A stretch of DNA of 60,717 bases from JAKSPM01 sp964450645 (lineage in GTDB: Bacteria > Bacillota > Clostridia > Oscillospirales > Oscillospiraceae). The DNA is taken from assembly GCA_964450645.1 (NCBI GenBank), contig CAYVEB010000007.1, positions 1 to 60,717 of the forward strand, read 5' to 3'. Below, in pieces: positions 49,691-58,272 of this stretch. The translations under genes and the position numbers were made by a program. The notes beneath the pieces were generated by a model. The model saw only the letters and a program-made list of their open reading frames with translations, did not search any database and was not told where the DNA came from. Each line of letters starts with the position of its first letter. Within the stretch, counting starts at the first letter, position 1.

Positions 49691-50916
49691 ATTACTATCG
49701 CTATGGTCCGTTTTGTCTGTGCCCCTGGGGCGGGACAATCCCGGAGGAGGCCGAACCGGCGCCGGGGCCTTTCGCACCATTGGTGTTCGCCGTCCGCCGC
49801 GACCCGCTGTCCCACGGCGGCTGGACGCGGATCGACCGCCTGGCCCAGCTGGACGCGCCGGAGGACGTTACGCGCCTGCGGCAAGAGACGGACGCGGAAG
49901 ATTTCTCTCCCCTGGCCGCATTTGTCCGGCAAAACGGCGCGACGGTACTCAACACGGCTTTCACCAGGGCCTATCCGCAGCTTTGCGCCTTCTTCCGCGC
50001 GAAAAAAACAGGTTTCCGCATCAATTTGGTCGGGCTGGGCGACGTGGGCGGCACGGTGTTGACCGGGCTGGTTCTGCTGGGGCGGGAGATCACCGAAATC
50101 GGCGTCTATGACCCCAACGAGGCACAGTGCCGCCGCTATGCCCTGGAAATGAATCAAATCCTCCCCGTGGAGGATGGCGCGCCCATGCCCAGGGTGGTCG
50201 TCCGGCAGCCGGACGCGCTGTTCGACTGCGACGCGCTGCTGTTTACGGCGTCTTTGGGCGTGCCGCCGGTGGGGAGCCAGGTGGCCGACGTGCGGATGGC
50301 CCAGTATGGTCGCAACCGGCAGATGCTGCGCGTCTACGCCCAGGCAGCCAGAGCGCGGAACTTTACCGGGCTGTTTGCCCAGATCTCCGACCCGGTGGAT
50401 CATTTGTGCCGCGCGGTGTTCCTCGACGCCAACCGCGATGCCTCCGGCCACTTTGACGCCTCCGGCTTGCTCCCGGAGCAGATCCAGGGCTACGGCCTGG
50501 GCGTCATGCGCGCCAGGGCCGCGTACTACGCGCGGCAGCTGCACATCCCGTTTGAGCGGGTCTTCGGCCCCCACGGGCGGGATTTAATCGCCGCCAACGC
50601 CGTGGGGGAAGCGTATGACGAGGCGCTGTCTCAACAGCTGACTCAGGCCACGGTACGCGCGAATCTGGCGGTACGGGAACTGGGCTTCAAGCCGTATCTT
50701 GCGCCGGGTCTGTCCTCGGCGGCAATCAGCGTGCTGCACACGCTGCGAGGCCAGTGGCACGAGGGCGCGATCTCGCTGGGCGGCGCCTACTTCGGCTGCC
50801 GCAGCCGGATGACGCCCCAGGGCGTGGCATGGGAGCAACTGCCGCTGCACCCCAAGCTGGAGCAGCGCTTGGCCCAGGTCCACAGAACGCTGCGGGAATT
50901 TGCCTATGACGAATGA
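49687..50916 (+). CDS. Lactate/malate dehydrogenase-fold protein, probably with altered active site
   Basis: A 409-residue protein that overlaps the giant gene by ATGA. After a 100-residue N-terminal domain of no known type comes an LDH/MDH-like Rossmann domain (INLVGLGDVGGTVLTGL near 113-129), the coenzyme-loop Arg region (RMAQYGRNRQML), ISDPVDHLC in place of SNPVD, and GPHGRDLIAAN with the His of the GEHG motif. By eye the LDSAR segment aligns with VMRAR, so the catalytic Asp seems to be lost. It may be a sensor, a scaffold or an enzyme of different specificity. The last 11 bases overlap the next gene. Confidence 0.65.
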   Translation: MNYYRYGPFCLCPWGGTIPEEAEPAPGPFAPLVFAVRRDPLSHGGWTRIDRLAQLDAPEDVTRLRQETDAEDFSPLAAFVRQNGATVLNTAFTRAYPQLCAFFRAKKTGFRINLVGLGDVGGTVLTGLVLLGREITEIGVYDPNEAQCRRYALEMNQILPVEDGAPMPRVVVRQPDALFDCDALLFTASLGVPPVGSQVADVRMAQYGRNRQMLRVYAQAARARNFTGLFAQISDPVDHLCRAVFLDANRDASGHFDASGLLPEQIQGYGLGVMRARAAYYARQLHIPFERVFGPHGRDLIAANAVGEAYDEALSQQLTQATVRANLAVRELGFKPYLAPGLSSAAISVLHTLRGQWHEGAISLGGAYFGCRSRMTPQGVAWEQLPLHPKLEQRLAQVHRTLREFAYDE

Positions 50917-51955
50917 ACTCACACTTGTCCGCGCCGGAACCAGTCCCCGGCTGGAGTTGGTTCTGGCGGCGGCGCTGGAGGGGACGCCGCATGAGAGCTT
51001 TTCCGTCACGTCCCAGTCCTTGCCGCCTTTGGCCGGGCGGCGCGTGCTGTTTGCGCTGGCGGTGGACGAAAGCGGCGTCAATCTCCCGGTCTGCCAGTTG
51101 CTGGCGGCCCTCCGGCAGGATTGCCGCTGCCTGGACGGCTCCGCCGTCGCCGTGATTGTGGACGGCAGCGGGGAACTTTACACCAAGCAGCTGGGGCGCA
51201 ACATCACCTTCGCCGCCAACCGCGCCGGAGCCTGGCTGATGGGCAAGCCGCTGCTGGAGGCCACCGGCTCGCTGCAAAACCTTTCCGTCCGCGCCAAACT
51301 CCTGGGCATCAGCAAGGAGGAGGCCTATCCGCGCCTGGCGCGGGAACTGGTGGCGCGGCTGCTGGCGTTTGCGCCAAAGCGCTTGCATCAGCCAAACCTT
51401 TTGATGCTCCACGCCTCTAATCAGGGAACCTCCAACACCCTGGCCCTGGGAAACGCGGTCTGCGCCCGGCTCAGTCCGGCCATCCACGTCCAGACCCTCT
51501 CGGTGCGCAACGGCACGGTACACGACTGCAGAGGCTGCTCCTACACCGTCTGCGCCCACTTTGCCGAGCAGGGCGGCTGTTTTTACGGCGGCGCCATGGT
51601 CGAAGAGGTCTATCCGGCAATCTTGCGCAGTGATCTGCTTTTAATCCTGTGCCCCAACTACAACGACGCCATCGGCGCAAATCTTATGGCGCTGATCAAC
51701 CGCCTGACCAGTCTGACGGTGAACAATCTCCTGGAAGGAAAGCTGCTCTTCGGCATTGTGGTCTCCGGCTACTCCGGCAGCGACCTGGTGGCCGAGCAGC
51801 TGTTGGGTGCTTTGTGTCTGAACAAATCCTTTACCTTGCCGCCCCGCTGCTGCCTGCTGGTGACGGCCAACGATCCCGGCCAAGCGATGCATCTGCCCGG
51901 AATTGACGAGAAAATCCAGACCCTGGCCGAGCAAATCTCCGCCTGCGCCGAATAA
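50906..51955 (+). CDS. Flavodoxin-fold NAD(P)H:FMN-reductase-like protein with Cys cluster
   Basis: A 349-residue protein. Residues 1-150 form an alpha/beta region I cannot name. The second half begins LLMLHASNQGTSNTLALGNAV and continues with the cysteine-rich CRGCSYTVCAHFAEQGGC segment (spacing C-x2-C-x4-C-x8-C), as in FMN-dependent reductases and iron-sulfur flavoproteins, and CPNYNDAIGANLMALINR, which fits flavin-site and dimer contacts. The ATG at 50906 lies inside the previous gene. Together with it and the giant protein it suggests a redox step linked to nucleotide chemistry. Confidence 0.7.
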   Translation: MTNELTLVRAGTSPRLELVLAAALEGTPHESFSVTSQSLPPLAGRRVLFALAVDESGVNLPVCQLLAALRQDCRCLDGSAVAVIVDGSGELYTKQLGRNITFAANRAGAWLMGKPLLEATGSLQNLSVRAKLLGISKEEAYPRLARELVARLLAFAPKRLHQPNLLMLHASNQGTSNTLALGNAVCARLSPAIHVQTLSVRNGTVHDCRGCSYTVCAHFAEQGGCFYGGAMVEEVYPAILRSDLLLILCPNYNDAIGANLMALINRLTSLTVNNLLEGKLLFGIVVSGYSGSDLVAEQLLGALCLNKSFTLPPRCCLLVTANDPGQAMHLPGIDEKIQTLAEQISACAE

Positions 51956-51999
51956 ACGCCCCTCCGGCTTCAAATGCGCCGTATCGGGCCGGAAATGGT

Positions 52000-52028
52000 T
52001 TGCATCACGGGAAAACTTGTGCTATAAT
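52000..52028 (+). promoter_or_regulatory. Promoter of queH
   Basis: TTGCAT (52000-52005), 17 bases, TATAAT (52023-52028); the start codon lies 51 bases on. Confidence 0.75.
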
Positions 52029-52079
52029 TATAAAGTTGTTATTTTCCGCCGCCACGGCGGCCAACGAGGAGATTTCCCA

Positions 52080-52625
52080 ATGAAGACGCTGCTCCACATC
52101 TGCTGCGCGCCTTGCGCCAATATGTGCATCGATGCCTTGCGCGCCGACGGCGACGCGGTCACCGGATACTGGTACAACCCCAATATCCACCCCTTCACCG
52201 AATACCGCGCCCGGCGCAACTGCCTGCGCGACTACGCCCAGACCATCGGCTTGCCCCTGATCGAACGAAACGACTACGGCCTGCGTCCCTTTGTCCGCGC
52301 CGTGGCAGAGGACATTGATCACCGCTGCGTCAAATGCTATGAAATGCGGCTGATTTCCGCGGCGCGGGCGGCAGCCGACGGCGGATTTGACGCCTTCACA
52401 TCTTCGCTGTTCATCTCTCCCTACCAAAAGCACGAGCTGCTGCGCCAGGTTGCGCAGCGCGCGGCGGAGGCCTATGGCGTTGAGTTCCTCTACCGGGACT
52501 TCCGCCCCCTCTTCCGCGCCGGCCAGGAGCGCGCGCGGGAATTGGGGTTTTATATGCAAAAATACTGCGGCTGCGTTTTTTCTGAGGAGGAGCGCTATTT
52601 GAAGCCCAATAAAATTATCCGATAG
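52080..52625 (+). CDS. queH: Epoxyqueuosine reductase QueH
   Basis: A 181-residue DUF208 enzyme that reduces epoxyqueuosine to queuosine in tRNA, the non-orthologous replacement of QueG. Iron-sulfur and metal-ligand cysteines are visible in HICCAPC at 6-12, RCVKCYEMR near 82-90 and KYCGCVFSEEERY near 160-172. AGGAG precedes the ATG at 52080; the frame upstream is noncoding. It forms a unit with the following peptidase gene (14-base gap). Confidence 0.93.
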   Translation: MKTLLHICCAPCANMCIDALRADGDAVTGYWYNPNIHPFTEYRARRNCLRDYAQTIGLPLIERNDYGLRPFVRAVAEDIDHRCVKCYEMRLISAARAAADGGFDAFTSSLFISPYQKHELLRQVAQRAAEAYGVEFLYRDFRPLFRAGQERARELGFYMQKYCGCVFSEEERYLKPNKIIR

Positions 52626-52639
52626 ACAAAGAGGTTTTC

Positions 52640-53911
52640 ATGGAACAGTTTTTTTCGTTCTTGGAGCGCTCCCATTCCCCCGCCCACGCGGTGGCGGTGG
52701 CCGGGGAATACCTACAGGCGCACGGCTTTTCGCCCCTGCCCGCCGCCGGGCCTTGGCATCTGGAACCGGGCGGGCGCTATTACTTACCGTTTTATGGCAC
52801 ATCTCTGATCGCTTTTTCCATCGGCAAGCAACCTGAGGGCGCTTTTCGCATCTCCGCGGCGCACACCGATTGGCCCTGTCTGCGTGTCAAGCCAGCACCC
52901 GAGCAGGTCGCGGGCGGCTGCTGCCGGCTGAATATCGAGCCTTACGGCGGCATGATTTTCTCCACGTGGATGGACCGCCCCCTGTCCCTGGCGGGGCAGG
53001 TGTGCCTAAAATCCGGCGACCCGCTCCAGCCCGTCACGCGCCTGTTCTCTTTCGACCGTCCGGTCGTGACCATTCCCAACCTCGCGATCCACATGAACCG
53101 CGAGGTCAACAAGGGCGTCGCCCTGAAAGCCAACGTTGACTTGCTGCCCGTGTGCTGCACGGTGGCCGACGAGTGGGAAAAGGACGGGTATCTGCTCCGG
53201 CAGCTATCTCAGGCGCTTGGCTGCGCGCCGGAGGACATTTTGTCTTACGATCTGTGCGTCTACAACGCCGAGCAGCCACTTTTGATCGGCCTGGAGCAGG
53301 ACATGATTTCCGCGCCGCGGCTGGACAATCTGACCTCTGTCTACGCCTGTCTGTACGGGCTGACGCACAGTGATTGCCGCGAAGGCGTCCATGTGGCAGT
53401 ACTGTATGACCACGAGGAAGTGGGCAGCACCACCAAGCAGGGGGCGAACTCGGCCATGCTGCCGGCGGTGCTGGAGAAAATTGCGCTGGGACTGTCGATG
53501 GACCGGGGACAATATCTCGACGCCTTGACCGGTGGGATGCTGCTCTCGTGCGACGTCGCCCACGCCGCCCATCCAAACCACATGGAACTGTCTGACCCCG
53601 GCTGTCAGCCCTATCTGAACCGGGGCGTAGCGCTGAAAATGAACTTTGCCCAGGCCTACCCCACGGACGCCGCCGGCTGCGCGGCTATCCAGGGGTTGTG
53701 CCAGGCCCATGGGATCCCCCTACAGACGTTTATGAACCGCGCCGATCTGCGCGGCGGCAGCACCATCGGCGCGATCGCTTCGGCGCATCTGTCGATGCGC
53801 ACGGTGGATGTGGGCGTGCCGATTCTCGCCATGCACGCGGCCAGGGAATTGATGGGCCGCGCGGACGAAGCGTCGCTGTGCCGACTGGTCGCGGCTTTCT
53901 ACGACGCATAG
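52640..53911 (+). CDS. M18 family aminopeptidase
   Basis: A 423-residue cytoplasmic zinc aminopeptidase of the aspartyl-aminopeptidase family (ApeB/LAP4 type). SAAHTDWPCLRVKP near 74-87 carries the first His-Asp pair, YDHEEVGSTTKQGAN near 257-271 the catalytic Glu and bridging ligands, and VGVPILAMHAARELMG near 391-406 the last His. The length and domain order (catalytic, lid, catalytic) are normal. It is placed between queH and mtaB, all on the plus strand with short gaps. Confidence 0.92.
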   Translation: MEQFFSFLERSHSPAHAVAVAGEYLQAHGFSPLPAAGPWHLEPGGRYYLPFYGTSLIAFSIGKQPEGAFRISAAHTDWPCLRVKPAPEQVAGGCCRLNIEPYGGMIFSTWMDRPLSLAGQVCLKSGDPLQPVTRLFSFDRPVVTIPNLAIHMNREVNKGVALKANVDLLPVCCTVADEWEKDGYLLRQLSQALGCAPEDILSYDLCVYNAEQPLLIGLEQDMISAPRLDNLTSVYACLYGLTHSDCREGVHVAVLYDHEEVGSTTKQGANSAMLPAVLEKIALGLSMDRGQYLDALTGGMLLSCDVAHAAHPNHMELSDPGCQPYLNRGVALKMNFAQAYPTDAAGCAAIQGLCQAHGIPLQTFMNRADLRGGSTIGAIASAHLSMRTVDVGVPILAMHAARELMGRADEASLCRLVAAFYDA

Positions 53912-53938
53912 ACGAAATCGATCGATAGGGGGACATCT

Positions 53939-55225
53939 ATGAAGTTTGCTTGTTACACGCTGGGCTGCAAGGTCAACCAGTACGAAACGCAGGCAATGGA
54001 GCAGCGCCTTTTGGCGCTGGGCCACGAATTAGGGCGCTTTGACGAGCCGTGCGACGGCTACATCATCAACACCTGCACCGTCACTGCCGTGGCGGACAAG
54101 AAAAACCGCAACGTCATTCGCCGCTGCCGGAGGTTCGCGCCGGCAGCGGTGATCGGCGTGTGCGGCTGCTACGCCCAGATGGATCCGGAGGCGGTCAAGG
54201 CTCTGGGGGCGGATGTGGTGTTCGGCAGCGCCGACCGCAACGCCTTCGTCCAGGCCATGATCGACGCGGTTCGCCAGCGCGACTACCGCCAATCCCTGGA
54301 CTACGCCCTGCGGCGGCGTGCCTTTGAGCAGCTCCCTGCCGGGGGCCTGTCCACCCGTACCCGCGCCATGCTGAAAGTGCAGGACGGCTGCAGCAATTTC
54401 TGCACCTACTGTGTCATTCCCTATGCCCGCGGCCCGGTGCGTTCCCTGCCGCTGGACGCAGCGGTAGAGCAAGCGGCCCGCCTTTGGCGGGAGGGTTACC
54501 GGGAGCTGGTCGTCACGGGGATTGAGATTGCCTCCTGGGGCCAGGACTTCCACGACGGCTCCGCACTGCCGCGGCTGATCGAGGCCATCTGCCAGGCCGC
54601 GCCGCAAATGCGCGTCCGGCTGGGATCGCTGGAACCGCGGATCATTGACGAGGCGTTTTGCCAGACCTTGTGCAAATTTGAAAATCTGTGTCCGCAGTTC
54701 CACCTGAGCCTGCAAAGCGGCTGCGACGCCGTCCTGGCCCGGATGCACCGCCGCTATACCACCGCGCGCTACACCCAAAGCGTGCAGCTGCTCCGGCGGT
54801 TCTTCCCCCAGTGCGCTATCACCACCGATTTGATCGTCGGCTTCCCCGGCGAGACGGAGGAGGAATTTGCACAGACCATGGACTATATCCGCGCCTGCGG
54901 CTTTGCGCAGATGCATATCTTCCCCTACTCCCGCCGGCCCGGTACGCCCGCGGATCAGATGCCGGGGCAGATCTCCAACGCCGTAAAAACCGCGCGTTCG
55001 TCCGCCGCCATCGCCGTCGCCCAGGAGATGGCGGAGCAGTACCGGCAGGCCCTGGTCGGCAGCGTCCAACAGGTTCTGTGGGAGCAGCCGGACGGCGACG
55101 ACTACACTGGCCACGCGAGGAATTACGTCACGGTCTACGTCCGGGCGGGCGATTTGCACAACCAGGTGCGCGATGTTCGCATCACCGGCCTGTACCGCGA
55201 CGGCCTGCGGGGCACACTATTATAA
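53939..55225 (+). CDS. mtaB: tRNA t6A37 methylthiotransferase MtaB
   Basis: A 428-residue radical-SAM enzyme that adds a methylthio group to t6A37 in tRNA (ms2t6A). The UPF0004 domain starts FACYTLGCKVNQYETQ with the first cluster cysteines (also CGCYAQ and NTCTV), the radical-SAM motif is CSNFCTYCVIPYARG near 147-161, and a C-terminal TRAM-like domain ends the protein. The SLQSGCDAVL segment is typical. It is the last gene of the queH run, ended by a strong hairpin. Confidence 0.93.
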   Translation: MKFACYTLGCKVNQYETQAMEQRLLALGHELGRFDEPCDGYIINTCTVTAVADKKNRNVIRRCRRFAPAAVIGVCGCYAQMDPEAVKALGADVVFGSADRNAFVQAMIDAVRQRDYRQSLDYALRRRAFEQLPAGGLSTRTRAMLKVQDGCSNFCTYCVIPYARGPVRSLPLDAAVEQAARLWREGYRELVVTGIEIASWGQDFHDGSALPRLIEAICQAAPQMRVRLGSLEPRIIDEAFCQTLCKFENLCPQFHLSLQSGCDAVLARMHRRYTTARYTQSVQLLRRFFPQCAITTDLIVGFPGETEEEFAQTMDYIRACGFAQMHIFPYSRRPGTPADQMPGQISNAVKTARSSAAIAVAQEMAEQYRQALVGSVQQVLWEQPDGDDYTGHARNYVTVYVRAGDLHNQVRDVRITGLYRDGLRGTLL

Positions 55226-55275
55226 AGTATAAAAACAAAGCCACCGGCTTTGCCGGTGGCCCAACGATCGATAGA

Positions 55276-55315
55276 CCCGCAGGGCAGAAATCCGTTTCCT
55301 GCCCTGCGGGTTTAA
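55276..55315 (+). terminator. Terminator between mtaB and convergent htpG
   Basis: A 12-bp stem (55276-55287 with 55299-55310) is followed on the plus strand by TTTAATAT. A smaller hairpin GCCACCGGC/GCCGGTGGC at 55240-55260 precedes it. Confidence 0.75.
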
Positions 55316-55322
55316 TATAATA

Positions 55323-57209
55323 TTACATCAAGCTGCAAACGAGATCTGTATAGGCCGTCGGGTCGTCGAGCGGCAGATCCGCCATGATGCACGCCTGACC
55401 ATAGAGGATTTTCGCATATGCCTCCGCCTTTTCCCGGTCGGCGTCAATGCTGTCGCGGAGGGCGGCCACGGCGCGGTGGCTGCCGTTAATCTCCAAAATC
55501 CGTCCGCCGTTCAGCGGCGTGTCCGGATCCATCCGGTGGAAATACTTCTCCATCTCAAAACTCATACCGGAATCCGGCACCATACAGCACGGATGCGTTC
55601 CCAGCGCAGTGGACAGTCGGACGTCTGTCACCCGGTCGCCCAGCACCTCCTTGATGAACTTGACCGCGTCTTCAAAGGTCTTGGCCTGTTCCTCAGCGGC
55701 GTGCTTCTCGTCCTCGGTGTCCAGACCCAAGTCGTCGGTGGAAATATTTTTGAACTCCTTCTCCATGTATTTTTGCAGCGTGGAGGGGATAAATTCATCC
55801 ACATCCTCCGTGAAGAACAGCACGTCATAGCCCTTGTCCTGCAGCTTCGACATCTGGGGCAGCTGCGCCAGACGCTGCCGGTTCTCACCTGTCGCGTAGT
55901 AGATGTGCTCTTGGCCCTCGGCCATGGCGTCCACATACTCCTTCAAGGTGATCAGCTTGTCCTGCTTGCTGGACCAGAACAGCAGCAAATCCTGCAGCTT
56001 GTCCTTGTTCACTCCGTAGTCCGCGACGGTTCCGTATTTCAGCTGGCGGCCAAACGCGCCATAGAATTTCTCATACTTCTCCCGATCGCTCTCCAGGAGC
56101 TTGGTCAGTTCCGCCTTGATGCGCTTTTCCAGATTACCCGCAATGAATTTCAGCTGGCGGTCGTGCTGCAGCATCTCCCGGGAAATATTCAAACTCAAAT
56201 CCTGGGAATCCACCACGCCGCGGACAAACCGGAAATAATCCGGCAGCAGATCCTCGCACGCCTCCATGATCATCACGCCGGAGGAATACAGCTGCAAGCC
56301 CTTTTTGAAATCCTTGGTGTAGAAATCGTAGGGCGCCTTGGACGGGATAAACAGCAGCGTTTTGTACGCCACCGCGCCCTCCACGCTGGCCTGGATGGTG
56401 GCAATCGGCGGCTCAAAATCCATAAACTTTTCGCGGTAGAACTGGTTCAGCTCCTCCTCGGTCACGTCCTTCTTGTTCCGCTGCCACAGCGGAACCATGG
56501 AGTTGAGCGTCTGCACCTCCGAAACCGTTTCGTATTCGGGCTTGTCCTCCGGGCTACCCTCCTTCTTCCGGCTGGTCGGAACCTCCATGCGGATGGGATA
56601 GCGGATGTAGTCGGAGTATTTGCGCACCAGCTGCCGCAGCTCATAGACGTCCAGGAAGCGGCTGTATTTTTCGTCGTCCGTGTCGGCTTTGAGCTTCATA
56701 ATTACATCGGTGCCCGGCTGCTTGCGCTGGCTCGGCTCGATGGTATAGCCGTCCGCGCCGGAGGACTGCCAAAGCCACGCCTCCTCGGAGCCGTATTTCC
56801 TCGACACCACCGTCACCGTCTCGGCCACCATGAACGCCGAGTAGAAGCCCACGCCAAACTGACCAATGATGTCGATGTCCTCCGCCTTCTCCATGTCCTG
56901 CTTGAACTGCAGCGAGCCGGATTTGCAGATCGTGCCGAGATTTTCCTCCATCTCCGCCCGGTCCATGCCGATGCCGTTGTCGCTGACCGTGAGGATGTGG
57001 TTCTTTTCGTCGCGGCAGATATCAATGGCAAAATCCGCCGCGCTCAGACCCACTTTATCGTCGGTCAGGGCGATGTAGGCCAGTTTATCAATGGCGTCGG
57101 ACGCGTTGGAAATGATCTCCCGCAGGAAAATCTCCTGATGTGTATAAATGGAATGGATCATCAAATCCAGCAGCCGTTTGGATTCCGCTTGAAATTGCTT
57201 TTTCTCCAT
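55323..57209 (-). CDS. htpG: Molecular chaperone HtpG (Hsp90)
   Basis: A 628-residue Hsp90 homodimeric ATPase of the cytoplasm. The GHKL ATP site is complete: NASDAIDKL near 33-41, DNGIGMDRAEM near 76-86, GQFGVGFYSAFM near 112-123 and GTDVIMKL near 166-173. The middle and C-terminal dimerisation domains are of full length. It is transcribed alone from a promoter covered by a CIRCE operator, so the heat-shock repressor HrcA probably controls it, unlike htpG of Bacillus subtilis. Confidence 0.96.
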   Translation of the reverse strand: MEKKQFQAESKRLLDLMIHSIYTHQEIFLREIISNASDAIDKLAYIALTDDKVGLSAADFAIDICRDEKNHILTVSDNGIGMDRAEMEENLGTICKSGSLQFKQDMEKAEDIDIIGQFGVGFYSAFMVAETVTVVSRKYGSEEAWLWQSSGADGYTIEPSQRKQPGTDVIMKLKADTDDEKYSRFLDVYELRQLVRKYSDYIRYPIRMEVPTSRKKEGSPEDKPEYETVSEVQTLNSMVPLWQRNKKDVTEEELNQFYREKFMDFEPPIATIQASVEGAVAYKTLLFIPSKAPYDFYTKDFKKGLQLYSSGVMIMEACEDLLPDYFRFVRGVVDSQDLSLNISREMLQHDRQLKFIAGNLEKRIKAELTKLLESDREKYEKFYGAFGRQLKYGTVADYGVNKDKLQDLLLFWSSKQDKLITLKEYVDAMAEGQEHIYYATGENRQRLAQLPQMSKLQDKGYDVLFFTEDVDEFIPSTLQKYMEKEFKNISTDDLGLDTEDEKHAAEEQAKTFEDAVKFIKEVLGDRVTDVRLSTALGTHPCCMVPDSGMSFEMEKYFHRMDPDTPLNGGRILEINGSHRAVAALRDSIDADREKAEAYAKILYGQACIMADLPLDDPTAYTDLVCSLM

Positions 57210-57233
57210 AAAATGACACTTCTTTCACAAGTT

Positions 57234-57260
57234 TTAGCACTCAACTATTTTGAGTGCTAA
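57234..57260 (-). promoter_or_regulatory. CIRCE operator of htpG (HrcA site)
   Basis: TTAGCACTC at 57234-57242, a nine-base spacer and GAGTGCTAA at 57252-57260 match the CIRCE consensus perfectly. The site lies directly downstream of the -10 box, where HrcA would block transcription. Confidence 0.95.
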
Positions 57261-57264
57261 AACT

Positions 57265-57292
57265 ATTATAACCGATTTCCCAAAAAATGCAA
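57265..57292 (-). promoter_or_regulatory. Promoter of htpG
   Basis: On the minus strand TTGCAT (57287-57292), 16 bases and TATAAT (57265-57270) precede the CIRCE element. Confidence 0.8.
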
Positions 57293-57466
57293 CCCCCGTT
57301 ACAATTTTTTTACAATGAAATTTTCTTGAGGCGCCGCAATTTTTGCGCAAAAAGGGGAAATAAGGTACAATCAATTGCGCAAATTGAAATAAAGAAAGAG
57401 ACATAGCCAGCAATCCCTGGTAGAATGAAGTTACCGCACCAAACATTCGAAAGGAGAAAGCAAACT

Positions 57467-57890
57467 ATGTCCGAAAAAATTTTACAGCTGAACGAGGAAG
57501 GAATTAAGCGCCAAATTAAAGAATTAGTCCGCAGAAGCGTAGCGGAAACGCAGAGCAATCTTCTGGAGGCGGAAGCAAAAAACTGCCCAAAGCGGCCCGG
57601 TACGAGCGCAGCGAGGCACGCCAGGGGTACCGCGGCGGTCAGGGCCGGCGGAATCTCGCTTCCTGAGATGTGACGCTGAACGTGCCCCGTCTGAAAGGAC
57701 TTTCCTTTGAGGCAGCGATTATTGAGCGCTGCCGCCGTCGGGAGATCAGTGTGGAGGAAGCACTCATCGAGATGTACTTGGCAGGCGTCTGTGTCCGGCG
57801 GGTGGAGGATATTTCCGAGGCTTTGCAGGGCAGCAAGGTATCCGCGGCCACAATCAGCGATTTGAATAAGAAAGCCTATGTCCATATTAA
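57467..57890 (+). pseudogene. IS256-family (mutator) transposase remnant
   Basis: The start MSEKILQLNEEGIKRQIKEL and, after a frameshift near 57585, ARYERSEARQGYR match the N-terminal part of IS256-type transposases. An in-frame TGA near 57671 then interrupts the SGD-VTLNVPRLKG segment, and the frame continues through IERCRRREISVEEALIEMY to KAYVHI near 57890, where the similarity stops. The catalytic DDE region is missing, so the element is dead. No terminal repeats are recognised. Confidence 0.85.
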
Positions 57891-58272
57891 GGCACAGTCC
57901 ATTCGTAACTCATTCAAATCCATAAATAGCCCCCTGGAAATACCGAATATTATACCACCCAAATTTTGGAGAAATTTACTGTTGGTTAAGGCGGTTTAAC
58001 AAATTCCTGTCCTTAGAAATCCGGCGATGTCGAATAGAAAACGCTCCGGCGATTTTGTCCCCGCCAGAGCGTCCCTATCTGTTCTCCCGGCTCGTCCCCG
58101 ACAATCGTAGACAAGCTCAAACTTCATAATCTCGTCTGCCCGCGCCCCGCAAGCGTTCATCCGTTTCGCCCAAGCAAAAGGGGCCTGCAAACTGTTTTGC
58201 GGATTACCGGCAAAAAGCCGTTCCCCATTTCACGATATGCGCGCGTCCGCCAGCTTTGCTAAAGACCGCACC
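57891..58272. other. Intergenic region after the IS256 remnant
   Basis: No gene is recognised. ACGCTC and GAGCGT near 58041 and 58070 can form a hairpin. The minus-strand 64-codon frame here has no ribosome site. Confidence 0.4.
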
